Part shown: in pieces, positions 55,374 through 63,964 of the stretch
Numbering within the stretch: the stretch's first letter is position 1
How the letters are laid out: the number at the start of each line of letters is the position of its first letter
NCBI GenBank assembly: GCA_910583605.1
Contig: CAJTXN010000004.1
Span: 62,001 to 126,000, forward strand
Reading direction: 5' to 3'
DNA from: an uncultured Lachnospiraceae bacterium
GTDB taxonomy: Bacteria > Bacillota > Clostridia > Lachnospirales > Lachnospiraceae
Length of the DNA: 64,000 nucleotides
The notes under the pieces: generated by a model
Seen by the model: the letters and a program-made list of their open reading frames with translations, nothing else
Told to the model about the DNA's origin: nothing
Database searches by the model: none
Translations under genes and position numbers: made by a program

Positions 55374-56738
55374 ATGGAGGATTTAAGATATGAATATATT
55401 AAAAAAGTGGGAGGAGGTGCAACCTGTGAAACCTTTCTGATCAAACATAAAGATATGGATGAGTATCGTATACTTAAGAAACTTCCGCTCTCTCAGCAGA
55501 ATCAAAAATTTTTTGATACCGAAGTGGAGATTCTTAAACATATAAAAGGAAAAGGCATTCCCATCCTCTATGATCTGGCAGTAAGAGACGATTCCCTGCT
55601 TATCATAGAAGAATTTGCCGACGGGAAATCTCTGAAACATCTGCTTAAGGAAAACAATACAGACATTCTTACCGCCACTCAGTGTGTCATCGGTGTCTGC
55701 AACATTTTATCCATACTGCACCGAAACGGTTTTATATATCTGGATATAAAACCGGAACATATTATTTTATGTCAGGATACTCCATATCTTATTGATTACG
55801 GAAACTGTATGGCATCAGGCAGTAACGATACTGCCATGATTTCCGAAAAATTTGCAGCTCCGGAACAGTTTCACGGTGAACCGGTGGGCATATATTCTGA
55901 TATTTACAGCATTGGCGTTCTTTTAAGATATATCTGTACTTTTTATTCCGATTCCGGTATTATTAACAGACATCTGAAGGAAATTATCGAAACCTGTATG
56001 TCCCCTCTGCCGGAAGAACGATTTTCTGATATAAAATATCTGATTTCAGCGTTGGAGTCATGCATAAAACAAAAAGAAAATTTTCCGGGTTCGGACTTTT
56101 CAAATAATCATAATCCGAATTTTCGATTTTCAGACAGCGCCATTTATATATATGGTATGCGGAAGCATGTGGGATGTACCCATCTGTCACTGGCATTGGC
56201 AGATTATCTGTCCGAAACATACGGAACAACGGATTATATATCCGAAAACCGGAAGGATTCATTTATATCCATGATGAATAACGGAATATTAAAATGCGGC
56301 AGAAATGGTGACCTTTTTTATAATAATATCCGGGTGAAAAACAGTCAGTGGAATTATATCCGCGAACAGGAAACTTCCCAAATCACCATAACAGACTGCG
56401 GCTGTATACCGGAAGAACAGCAAATAATCAAGCAGATTGATACAACGGGAACTAATATCCTGATAATTTCAGATGCCGCGCCCTGGCATAATAGAAATTC
56501 ACTTTATCACAGGTTAAAAGAAGTCTGTAATCTGTTTGGAAATAATTTAATCATTGCTGCCAACTTCATAGACAAAACCGAATCCGCAAAAATCGGTAAT
56601 TATATCGGAAAGAAATTAATAAGAATGCCTTTGTTTGACAATCCCATGCGGCCCACCCGTGAAGCCCGGTATTTTTTAAAACAGATTGTCCGAAAAATTG
56701 ATTTTACAAAAGCAGGCTCCATAAACAGAGATACATAA
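55374..56738 (+). CDS. Ser/Thr kinase-like protein fused to a degenerate P-loop domain
   Basis: 454 residues. The kinase-like domain (about 1-235) has GGGATCETF, a likely ATP Lys35 (RILKKL), and LIDYGN (Asp141, DYG for DFG). The catalytic loop reads YLDIKPEHI: the Asp (about 124) is kept, the Arg of HRD is replaced by Leu and the metal-binding Asn by His, so activity is doubtful. Residues about 260-454 resemble the next gene's product and MinD/CpaE ATPases, with YGMRKHVGCTHLSLALA where Walker A should be, but no Lys. No membrane helix is seen. It lies directly upstream of two Tad-like genes, so it may link signalling to pilus assembly. Confidence 0.72.
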   Translation: MEDLRYEYIKKVGGGATCETFLIKHKDMDEYRILKKLPLSQQNQKFFDTEVEILKHIKGKGIPILYDLAVRDDSLLIIEEFADGKSLKHLLKENNTDILTATQCVIGVCNILSILHRNGFIYLDIKPEHIILCQDTPYLIDYGNCMASGSNDTAMISEKFAAPEQFHGEPVGIYSDIYSIGVLLRYICTFYSDSGIINRHLKEIIETCMSPLPEERFSDIKYLISALESCIKQKENFPGSDFSNNHNPNFRFSDSAIYIYGMRKHVGCTHLSLALADYLSETYGTTDYISENRKDSFISMMNNGILKCGRNGDLFYNNIRVKNSQWNYIREQETSQITITDCGCIPEEQQIIKQIDTTGTNILIISDAAPWHNRNSLYHRLKEVCNLFGNNLIIAANFIDKTESAKIGNYIGKKLIRMPLFDNPMRPTREARYFLKQIVRKIDFTKAGSINRDT

Positions 56739-56769
56739 TTACAATATTTTAGGAGTATATAATAATTAT

Positions 56770-57390
56770 ATGAGGCGAAATAAGATATCTCTCAAAGACA
56801 ATTCGATAAAAAAAATAATGATTCTTGGCACAGAGCCGGGAGTTGGCGCAACACATTTTTCAATTTTACTGGCATCCTATTATGTATTTATCCTCGGAAA
56901 AAAAGTCTGTATTGTTGATTTATCCGAAACGGATGATTATCAATGCATGGACCGGATATATCACGGAGATAATCCTTTTGATACTTCGGACTATATTTAT
57001 CCGATTAAAAAAATAGATTTCCTGATTTCATCAGGAAATCCGGACCGGCAGAAACTGATCAGAACAGCCCTGGCGCATAGCCATGATATAATAATATTTG
57101 ATAACGGAACAAAATCAGATGCTGTCGAAAAAGACATGATCATGTGCGACAGAAAGTACATGATAGGAAACTGTTCCTTGTGGAAAGTTCTGGGTTTCGA
57201 AAAACAAATCAGCCGGTTAACAAATATCCATGCCTACCAATATCTTTATACATTTGGACAGATTGAAAATACGGAGGCGATGCGTCGGAAATATGGAATT
57301 AAAATTCGGCAGATTCCATATACAGACTCACCGTTCAGAATTGAAAAAAAGCAGCTTTCAGAAATTGAAAAAATTATATGGGAGGAATAA
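56770..57390 (+). CDS. CpaE/MinD-like P-loop protein lacking the Walker Lys
   Basis: 206 residues. IMILGTEPGVGATHFSILLASYY is the position of a Walker A loop, but Gly-Val-Gly is followed by Ala-Thr-His rather than Lys-Thr. CIVDLSETDDY sits where Walker A-prime/B is expected. The same x-Thr-His variation appears in the C-terminal domain of the upstream kinase-like gene, which suggests they are related domains with changed nucleotide use. It overlaps the next gene's start by one base (TAATG), so the two are translationally coupled. Confidence 0.68.
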   Translation: MRRNKISLKDNSIKKIMILGTEPGVGATHFSILLASYYVFILGKKVCIVDLSETDDYQCMDRIYHGDNPFDTSDYIYPIKKIDFLISSGNPDRQKLIRTALAHSHDIIIFDNGTKSDAVEKDMIMCDRKYMIGNCSLWKVLGFEKQISRLTNIHAYQYLYTFGQIENTEAMRRKYGIKIRQIPYTDSPFRIEKKQLSEIEKIIWEE

Positions 57391-58184
57391 TGGCAGTAAT
57401 CAGACAACGGAAGAGAAATATAGCGCTGGCAATGGTCATCGGCCTGATGCTGGGCGCAGTCCCCTTTGCCCTGTTTAGTATTCATACATATATCCGGGCT
57501 GGCGAAATCAAAGAAGAACTTCATTCCGTAAAAGGTGAAATAAGCAGCAGAAAATTAAGATATATGTATATACTTAAGAACAACAAACAAAAAGGGGATG
57601 AAATCCTTCATACTGATTTAATGAAATGCGAAATATACTGCAGCAGCGAAATGCCAGAACCGGCATCCGCAAATGATTTAGTTGGAAAAAAATTGAAGCT
57701 TAACACAGCAAAAATGAGTATAATTAATTCTAATATGGTTTATAAGGACAACATAAGCGACGATGTCAGACTTCACGAGTACTCCTTTCTGGATTTACAT
57801 GATGAAATATCGGAGGGCAGTTATATCGATATCCGCATCACATTTCCAAACGGGGAAGATTACATTGTGGCAGAACACAAAAAGGTAATGAATCGAAAAG
57901 ATTCTTCCCTCTGCGTTTATGTTACCGAGGAAGAAATACTGCTGATGTCCAGTGCAAAAGTGGATTTAGATACTTTTGACGGTACAAAAGTCTATGCCAT
58001 TTTATACGCCAGAGATTATCAGCTTCCTGCAAGCAAAAACTATCCCGCAAACGAATATGTATGTGAGCTTGCAGACTGGGATCCAAACATTATTAAAAAA
58101 GTATTTACGGAAGAAGGGAGGTTGAAACGAAAAACATTAGAACAAAATATGGCAGATTTTTTATCAGGCAAAACTTCCGATTAA
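57390..58184 (+). CDS. CpaB/RcpC-like SAF domain protein
   Basis: 264 residues. A basic N-terminus and membrane helix (about 11-33) are followed by a SAF-like domain (about 60-150, with YILKNNKQKGDEILHTDLMKCEIY, and later GSYIDIRITFPNGEDYIVAEHKKV). The shape is that of CpaB/RcpC, a Tad pilus component usually encoded beside tadZ and tadA; the main operon here lacks it. The start is set at 57390 after GGGAGGAATA; an earlier in-frame ATG overlaps that ribosome site. A strong terminator lies about 90 bases downstream. Confidence 0.72.
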   Translation: MAVIRQRKRNIALAMVIGLMLGAVPFALFSIHTYIRAGEIKEELHSVKGEISSRKLRYMYILKNNKQKGDEILHTDLMKCEIYCSSEMPEPASANDLVGKKLKLNTAKMSIINSNMVYKDNISDDVRLHEYSFLDLHDEISEGSYIDIRITFPNGEDYIVAEHKKVMNRKDSSLCVYVTEEEILLMSSAKVDLDTFDGTKVYAILYARDYQLPASKNYPANEYVCELADWDPNIIKKVFTEEGRLKRKTLEQNMADFLSGKTSD

Positions 58185-58273
58185 CAGACACGGAAGATTA
58201 ATGGTTAAAGTTAAATTAATATATCACAATAAATATGAGATTTTAAAATACCAATAAAGTTATTTGAGATATA

Positions 58274-58309
58274 ACGGATAGATTTTCTATAAATCTATCC
58301 GTATTTTTT
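58274..58309 (+). terminator. Terminator of the kinase/P-loop/CpaB operon
   Basis: A perfect 12-bp inverted repeat (58274-58285 with 58291-58302) with a 5-base loop and ATTTTTT after it. Confidence 0.9.
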
Positions 58310-58370
58310 AATTATCTTACTTTTTTTGCACCAATTAAATCATGCACTTTTTTTAGAACGTCAAAAATAC

Positions 58371-58399
58371 TTGAATAGTTATGTAATATGTATTAAAAT
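58371..58399 (+). promoter_or_regulatory. Promoter of the ferredoxin gene
   Basis: TTGAAT (58371-58376), a 17-base spacer, TAAAAT (58394-58399), 62 bases before the start codon. Apart from this and the upstream terminator, the gap 58185-58461 shows no other feature. Confidence 0.55.
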
Positions 58400-58461
58400 A
58401 TGATTATGATTTGTTACCAAATCAATTTTTAAATATAGAATTTAAAGGAGGATTAATCACT

Positions 58462-58632
58462 ATGGCACATGTTATTAATGACGGATGTTTAATGTGTGGC
58501 GCTTGTGCTGATACATGTCCAGTTGGAGCTATTTCATCCGGAGATGATAAGTACACAATTGACGCTGATACATGTATTGATTGCGGAGCTTGTGAAGCAG
58601 GATGTCCTGCAGGCGTTATCGCAGCAGAATAA
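58462..58632 (+). CDS. 2[4Fe-4S] clostridial-type ferredoxin
   Basis: 56 residues, the classic length. Two binding motifs CLMCGACADTCPVGAI and CIDCGACEAGCPAGVI supply eight cysteines for two [4Fe-4S] clusters. It is a small electron carrier for pyruvate metabolism and hydrogenases. The start is at 58462, with AAAGGAGGA 8 bases upstream; an in-frame start seventeen codons earlier is not supported. It has its own promoter and terminator. Confidence 0.96.
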   Translation: MAHVINDGCLMCGACADTCPVGAISSGDDKYTIDADTCIDCGACEAGCPAGVIAAE

Positions 58633-58649
58633 TCACATTTACTTAAACG

Positions 58650-58690
58650 AAAAAGGCTGTAAAACCTTGAACAGGGTTTACAGCCTTTTT
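58650..58690. terminator. Bidirectional terminator shared by the ferredoxin gene and the MerR gene
   Basis: Arms 58650-58666 and 58674-58690 with one mismatch and A/T tails at both ends. The right arm contains the last codons and stop of the converging MerR-family gene. Confidence 0.85.
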
Positions 58691-59430
58691 AATTTAGCTA
58701 ATAATTTATTACTGCTCTTCGCACGTTCCCGACTGGAATTCTGGTAATTGCGGATTGTCTCATCCAGTTTCTTAAATCGCTCTTCTTCCTGTTTTTCACG
58801 AATATGCATTAAATAATCCATTTCCTTTATTACGTTATCACTGACAATCTCACTAACTTCCTTACCTAAATCTCCGTTATTTTCCTTCAGGGCATTACTT
58901 ACAACTTCCGAAAGAATCAGCTGAAACTGTTCCAGCTTACTGCCTTTTGCAATATAACCAGGATTCGGCTCAATTGAAGCTTCTACCGTGACTACATCCG
59001 AATTGGTTTCCTTATTATCACTTTCTTCATATCCCTGTTCCGGCCCCTTATCCGCAACCAGAGATACATCTGCGTTCATGCTGTCTATTACCGGCCCATC
59101 CTGTCTTATATCCCCAACAGACATTTCCCTGTCCATACATGCCACCTTATTAAAGAGTTCTTCTTTCAGAACACTTAAATTGGCATCTCCATGATTCTGC
59201 ATGTCCACCAGTTCCGGTATCAGCATTTTTATTGCCTTAAGCTGATAACCGCATTCTTTTAATTCTTTAATGTTTTTCAGCAGAATAATATGGAAATCTG
59301 TATAATATCTGTGTCCCATCTCATTTCTCGGAATCACAATATCCAGCTCGTCCTCCCAGTACCTCAGCACATGGGACTCTACATCCACCATCTTGGCAGC
59401 ATCCGAAATTATGTATCGTTTCTCCCCCAT
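58678..59430 (-). CDS. MerR-family transcriptional regulator
   Basis: 250 residues. A MerR-type winged helix at the N-terminus (YIISDAAKMVDVESHVLRYWEDEL to about residue 70, with HRYYTDFHIILLKNIKELK) is followed by a long acidic linker and a C-terminal coiled-coil. No conserved Cys set for metal sensing is seen, so the ligand is unknown. The start is at 59430 after AGGAGG; an upstream in-frame start lacks a ribosome site. The promoter region has two TATCGAAA repeats that might be its own operator. Its stop overlaps the shared terminator. Confidence 0.82.
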   Translation of the reverse strand: MGEKRYIISDAAKMVDVESHVLRYWEDELDIVIPRNEMGHRYYTDFHIILLKNIKELKECGYQLKAIKMLIPELVDMQNHGDANLSVLKEELFNKVACMDREMSVGDIRQDGPVIDSMNADVSLVADKGPEQGYEESDNKETNSDVVTVEASIEPNPGYIAKGSKLEQFQLILSEVVSNALKENNGDLGKEVSEIVSDNVIKEMDYLMHIREKQEEERFKKLDETIRNYQNSSRERAKSSNKLLAKLKRL

Positions 59431-59459
59431 ATGTTCCTCCTTATTAAATATTTTTCGAT

Positions 59460-59488
59460 ATTGTAACATTTAATTTCGATAAACACAA
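59460..59488 (-). promoter_or_regulatory. Promoter of the MerR-family gene
   Basis: TTGTGT (59483-59488), a 17-base spacer, TACAAT (59460-59465) with an extended TG, on the minus strand. Two TATCGAAA direct repeats lie in and after this promoter and may be regulator sites. Confidence 0.5.
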
Positions 59489-59499
59489 TGGGGAAAACG

Positions 59500-60843
59500 T
59501 TAATTTTCATGTTTTTTTACTTCATAATTGGCGAATTTTGTATAATCCGGCATCCAAACCAGTTCAACGGTTCCAATCGGACCGTTTCTCTGTTTTGCTA
59601 TAATTACCTCTGCTATGCCCTTTTTATCACTTTCTTTATTGTAATAGTCATCACGATATAAAAACATTACCACATCGGCATCCTGCTCAATAGCTCCGGA
59701 TTCACGCAAATCCGACAGCATCGGCCTGTGTTCCGGACGCTGCTCCACCGCCCGGCTTAACTGGGATAATGCCACAACCGGTACATTCAGTTCCCTTGCC
59801 AGCGCTTTTAATGAGCGGGAAATTTCTGAAATTTCCTGCTGCCGGCTTTCGGAATGGCGTCCTGCAGTCATAAGCTGCAGATAATCTATGATAATAATTC
59901 CAAGATTATGTTCCAGTTTATATTTTCTGCATTTAGAACGCAGTTCTGTAATAGAAATACCGGGAGTATCATCTATGATCAGATTAGAATTACCTATAAT
60001 ATTCGCACTCTCGATCAATCTTTCCCAATCGCTGTCCTCCAGATCACCGGACCGGATTTTCTGTGAATTTACCTTGGATTCCAAAGCAAATAAACGGTTC
60101 ACCAGCTGTTCTTTTGACATTTCCAAACTGAAAATTGCCACAGTAACATTTTTTCGAAAGGCCATATATTCCGCAATATTCAGTTCAAAAGCCGTTTTAC
60201 CCATAGACGGTCTGGCAGCGATCAATATCAGGTCTGACGGCTGAAATCCTGACATTTTAAAATCAAGGTCCGTAAAACCGCAGGGAATACCGGTTACATT
60301 GCCGCTGGTCTTGGAAGCCGCTTCAATCTTCTCCATAGCATTGATAACTACCTGCCGGATGGGAACATAATCTCCACCCTCTTTTGACTGAAGCAGTTCA
60401 AATATTCTCTTTTCCGTATCCGCCATAATGGTTTCCAGATCTTCTTTTCCAACATAGCAGGCGTTAGCAATATCCTCATTAACTTTGATCAGTTTTCGTA
60501 ATGTGGACTTTTCTTTAACAATTTTTGCGTAATATTTTACATTGGCAGAGGTAGGCACCGCCTCCAGCAGTCCTCTGATAAAATCCAGACTGCTTAATTC
60601 CTGCGGAATATCCATGGCGCCCAGCCGTTCCTGCAGCGTAACCAGATCCACAGGTTTTCCGCTGCTGTACATATCATACATGGCCCGAAACAATATTCCA
60701 TACTGATTTCCGTAAAAATCCTCTGCCGTAATAATCTCACTTGCAGCAACGATAGCATCCGTATCCATGAGCATGGCACCGATGACAGCCTGTTCCGCTT
60801 CTATATTATGGGGTAATGTACGTCTGATAAGCGCCTCTTCCAT
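59500..60843 (-). CDS. dnaB: Replicative DNA helicase
   Basis: 447 residues, DnaB length. It unwinds DNA at the replication fork. The N-terminal domain begins RRTLPHNIEAEQAVIGAMLMD. The RecA-type domain has Walker A ARPSMGKTAFELN near residue 215, Walker B IIIIDYLQLM near 310, and DLRESGAIEQDADVVMFLYR near 375. There is no intein. It is 26 bases after rplI, as in many Firmicutes. Confidence 0.97.
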   Translation of the reverse strand: MEEALIRRTLPHNIEAEQAVIGAMLMDTDAIVAASEIITAEDFYGNQYGILFRAMYDMYSSGKPVDLVTLQERLGAMDIPQELSSLDFIRGLLEAVPTSANVKYYAKIVKEKSTLRKLIKVNEDIANACYVGKEDLETIMADTEKRIFELLQSKEGGDYVPIRQVVINAMEKIEAASKTSGNVTGIPCGFTDLDFKMSGFQPSDLILIAARPSMGKTAFELNIAEYMAFRKNVTVAIFSLEMSKEQLVNRLFALESKVNSQKIRSGDLEDSDWERLIESANIIGNSNLIIDDTPGISITELRSKCRKYKLEHNLGIIIIDYLQLMTAGRHSESRQQEISEISRSLKALARELNVPVVALSQLSRAVEQRPEHRPMLSDLRESGAIEQDADVVMFLYRDDYYNKESDKKGIAEVIIAKQRNGPIGTVELVWMPDYTKFANYEVKKHEN

Positions 60844-60869
60844 TGTCTACCTCTTTATCTGATGCCTTC

Positions 60870-61316
60870 TTATTCTTCTACTACTTTTACCGTCAGTTCC
60901 GCCGTTACTTCCGGATGCAGTTTAAGCTGTACGATATGGCAGCCTAAGGATTTAATTGCATCCTGCAGCACCAGCTTCTTTTTATCAATATCCATATTTA
61001 ACTGCTCTTTTGCCGCCAGTGCGATTTCCTTTGCCGATATCGAGCCGAATGTTTTCCCACCGGCGCCGGTTTTTAACTTTACGGTTACAGAAGCCTCTTT
61101 CAACTCCTCTGCCTGTTTTTTTGCATTCTCCAGTTTTTCCTTTGCAATCTTCGCATTATTGGCTTCCTGCAGTTTTAAATCATTCAGATTTTTACTGTTA
61201 GCCTCCAGTCCCAGATTCTTTTTTAATATAAAGTTTCTGGCATAACCATCATTTACTTTTACAATCTGGCCTTTTTTACCAAGGGATTTTACGTCTTCCA
61301 ATAAAATAACTTCCAT
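60870..61316 (-). CDS. rplI: 50S ribosomal protein L9
   Basis: 148 residues, the normal length. [30 protein letters not shown] is the signature N-terminal domain; the central helix and C-terminal domain ([19 protein letters not shown]) follow. It binds 23S rRNA at the L1 stalk base. It lies 68 bases after the GdpP-like gene and upstream of dnaB. Confidence 0.97.
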   Translation of the reverse strand: MEVILLEDVKSLGKKGQIVKVNDGYARNFILKKNLGLEANSKNLNDLKLQEANNAKIAKEKLENAKKQAEELKEASVTVKLKTGAGGKTFGSISAKEIALAAKEQLNMDIDKKKLVLQDAIKSLGCHIVQLKLHPEVTAELTVKVVEE

Positions 61317-61384
61317 TATCTTCTCACCATCCGGTCTGAAAAGGACCGCCCTTTCTTATACAATTTCACTGTTAATCAATTTTT

Positions 61385-63487
61385 TTACACTTCTCCGGCA
61401 GATGTCATGGCATCTATGGTATCTTTCACAATCTTTTTCGCCTCGCCAACCGAAACATTTTCCAACTGGGCGCCTGCCGTATCCAGATGACCGCCGCCGC
61501 CAAGGCGCTCCATAATAAGCTGAACACTTAATTCTCCCATGGAACGGGCGCTTACATATATCTTATTATTATGTTCCGTTAAAACAAATGCCGCCTTAAT
61601 TCCTCTGATATTTAACAATTCGTCAGCAGCCTGGGCGCCTACCACAGTGGGACTGTCCAGACCTTCCGACGGACAAACTGCCATGGCATATACATCATTA
61701 AAAACTTCCGCACTTCGAATGGCTTCTGCCTTTGCCCTGTAATCATCCATGGTATCCCGGAACAGTTTGCGTACCCTGGTGACATCGGCACCGCATTTTC
61801 TTAAAAACGCCGCCGCTTCAAAGGTTCTGACGCCGGTTTTCTTCGCAAAATTATTGGTATCTATCATAATACCGGCATACATGGCATCCGCTTCCACCGA
61901 CCTTATCTTTATACCGTCGTAAAAATACTGCAGAATCTCCGCCACCATTTCAGAAGCAGAAGAAGCATAAGGCTCTATATAGGACAGCGATGCATTTTCA
62001 ATTACTTCACTGCTCTGCCGGTGGTGATCCAGTACCACAATCGCTTTGGATTTATTTAATATCTCAGGACATTCCACATAACTCGGGCGGTTTACATCCA
62101 CCACCACAACTGCGGTATTGGCATCCACCAGCTCTACAGCCTGTTCGCTTTTCACAAATATATCATCTTCATACTCATCATTCTCAATGAATTTTTCCAT
62201 CATCGGACGTATGGATGTAGTTATCTCATTAATGACGATATGCACCTTTTTATTAATTGCTTTTGAGGCTCTGTAAATACCAATGGCTGAACCAAAGGAA
62301 TCAATATCTCCTATCTTATGCCCCATAATGATAACTTTGTCTTTAGTCTCCAGCAATTCTCTCAACGCATGAGCCTTTACTCTGGCCTTTACCCTGGTGT
62401 TTTTCTCTACCTGCTTGGATTTACCGCCATAGAAATATATCTTTTCTCCGTCTTTGACCACCGCCTGGTCTCCGCCGCGTCCCAGCGCCAGATCAATGGC
62501 AATCCGGGAATATTCACAATTCTGCGGATATTCTTCACCGTTTACACCAAGACCGATACTAATGGTCACGGCCATTTCATTTCCTATATTAACCGCTTTC
62601 ACTTCGTCCAGTATGGAAAACTTATTACTCTGCAGCAAAGAAACATATTTTTGTTTAATAATGACAAAATACTTATCTTTTTCCATTTTCTTTACAACAC
62701 CGTTGTATGTTGCAAAATACTTATTTATCTTTCTGTCAATCAGAGCAATCAGAAGCGAACGTCTGACATCTTCAACACTTTGCAGGGCATCGTCATAATT
62801 ATCCAGATAGATTAAACCGGCTACCATTTTCTGTTCGGAATTTTCTTTCAGCAGACGCTTTATTTCCGTTTCGTCAAACAGATACATGGCTATCAGATAT
62901 TCTCCGCCTGCATCGTCATATTTCTCCGCTGTCTCTCCGTCAATCACGGAATGAGTGCCTGAAAAACTCTCATCTACGGATATCCTGCTGAATTCCGCTT
63001 TATAATAATGATTATTATAATGAATTTCTACCTTTTTCTCTCCATCCTGCCCGGTAAAATCCAGAACATCTTCCTGAATGTTATCAAATACTGAAAAAAT
63101 CGGTTTAAATCCCGTATCGGGCATGATTTCCGCCAAGGATTTATTGGTCCATAAAATTCTTCCTGTCTTATCCAATAATCCATAAGGCAGTTCCAAATCT
63201 TTTATAAGCCTTTTCTGTACCTGTGTATAATCAGTGGCAAATTCTACCATTTCCTGAAGATATCTTTTTTTACTGTAACAATATATAATATATGTCAGTA
63301 TAAAGTAGACAATCGTTACGGTACCCAGAATTCCTCCCGGTACAATATCCTTTATACACAGCCATACTTCTGCCGGAAGCAGTATAAGACATAAATATAC
63401 AGGCATACGGAGATACAACGGTGTTTTTCCCTGTATCTGATATTTATTTATATTGGTATGTTTACTTTTATTCTTCTTTTCTTCCAT
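61385..63487 (-). CDS. gdpP: GdpP-like c-di-AMP phosphodiesterase (DHH/DHHA1)
   Basis: About 700 residues. Two N-terminal membrane helices (about 35-80) are followed by a PAS-like domain, a degenerate GGDEF domain (about 215-370) without an intact active loop, the DHH domain (GHKIGDIDSFGSAIG and VVLDHHRQS) and the DHHA1 domain (GGGGHLDTAGA near 680). GdpP/YybT hydrolyses the second messenger c-di-AMP to pApA. The start is set at the ATG 63487; an in-frame GTG five codons upstream has no ribosome site. It has its own promoter after the rpsR terminator. Confidence 0.93.
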   Translation of the reverse strand: MEEKKNKSKHTNINKYQIQGKTPLYLRMPVYLCLILLPAEVWLCIKDIVPGGILGTVTIVYFILTYIIYCYSKKRYLQEMVEFATDYTQVQKRLIKDLELPYGLLDKTGRILWTNKSLAEIMPDTGFKPIFSVFDNIQEDVLDFTGQDGEKKVEIHYNNHYYKAEFSRISVDESFSGTHSVIDGETAEKYDDAGGEYLIAMYLFDETEIKRLLKENSEQKMVAGLIYLDNYDDALQSVEDVRRSLLIALIDRKINKYFATYNGVVKKMEKDKYFVIIKQKYVSLLQSNKFSILDEVKAVNIGNEMAVTISIGLGVNGEEYPQNCEYSRIAIDLALGRGGDQAVVKDGEKIYFYGGKSKQVEKNTRVKARVKAHALRELLETKDKVIIMGHKIGDIDSFGSAIGIYRASKAINKKVHIVINEITTSIRPMMEKFIENDEYEDDIFVKSEQAVELVDANTAVVVVDVNRPSYVECPEILNKSKAIVVLDHHRQSSEVIENASLSYIEPYASSASEMVAEILQYFYDGIKIRSVEADAMYAGIMIDTNNFAKKTGVRTFEAAAFLRKCGADVTRVRKLFRDTMDDYRAKAEAIRSAEVFNDVYAMAVCPSEGLDSPTVVGAQAADELLNIRGIKAAFVLTEHNNKIYVSARSMGELSVQLIMERLGGGGHLDTAGAQLENVSVGEAKKIVKDTIDAMTSAGEV

Positions 63488-63560
63488 ATTTTCACTTTGC
63501 ACCTATGCATAAAAATCCATATCATTATTTTTCTATGATAACTTAATTGCGATACGTGTT

Positions 63561-63589
63561 ATTATATCATCTTTCATAAAAAATAGCAA
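63561..63589 (-). promoter_or_regulatory. Promoter of gdpP
   Basis: TTGCTA (63584-63589), a 17-base spacer, TATAAT (63561-63566) with an extended TGA on the minus strand. The region between this and rpsR holds the rpsR terminator. Confidence 0.7.
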
Positions 63590-63617
63590 ATAATGGACTG
63601 CCGGACTATGACAGTAT

Positions 63618-63650
63618 AAAAAAGAGCGACATACTCAAATATGTCGCTCC
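63618..63650 (-). terminator. Terminator of the ssb-rpsR operon
   Basis: A perfect 10-bp stem (63624-63633 with 63640-63649) followed on the minus strand by six T (63618-63623). It begins 6 bases after the rpsR stop. Confidence 0.9.
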
Positions 63651-63655
63651 AAAAA

Positions 63656-63928
63656 TTAATCTAATGTATAAGGCATAAGTGCGATATGTCTTGCACGCTT
63701 AATAGCAACCGTAAGCGCTCTCTGATGCTTTGCACAATTGCCAGTAATTCTTCTAGGAAGAATCTTACCTCTTTCAGATACATATCTCTTTAACTTATTT
63801 ACATCCTTGAAATCAATTGTATTATTCTTCTCGCCACAGAATACGCAGACTTTCTTTCTTCTGCGTCCGCCTCTTCTCTTCATTGGAGAATCGCTTCTGT
63901 CGCCTTTTTCAGATTTATTATATGGCAT
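63656..63928 (-). CDS. rpsR: 30S ribosomal protein S18
   Basis: 90 residues. A basic N-terminal tail ([19 protein letters not shown]) includes CVFC, with a further Cys in [11 protein letters not shown], as in zinc-type (C+) S18. Core motif [21 protein letters not shown] identifies the family. It binds S6 and 16S rRNA. GGAGG precedes the start. It follows ssb in the usual rpsF-ssb-rpsR order. Confidence 0.97.
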   Translation of the reverse strand: MPYNKSEKGDRSDSPMKRRGGRRRKKVCVFCGEKNNTIDFKDVNKLKRYVSERGKILPRRITGNCAKHQRALTVAIKRARHIALMPYTLD

Positions 63929-63964
63929 TGAAATGGCCTCCTTCTATACTTTAATTAAATGATT

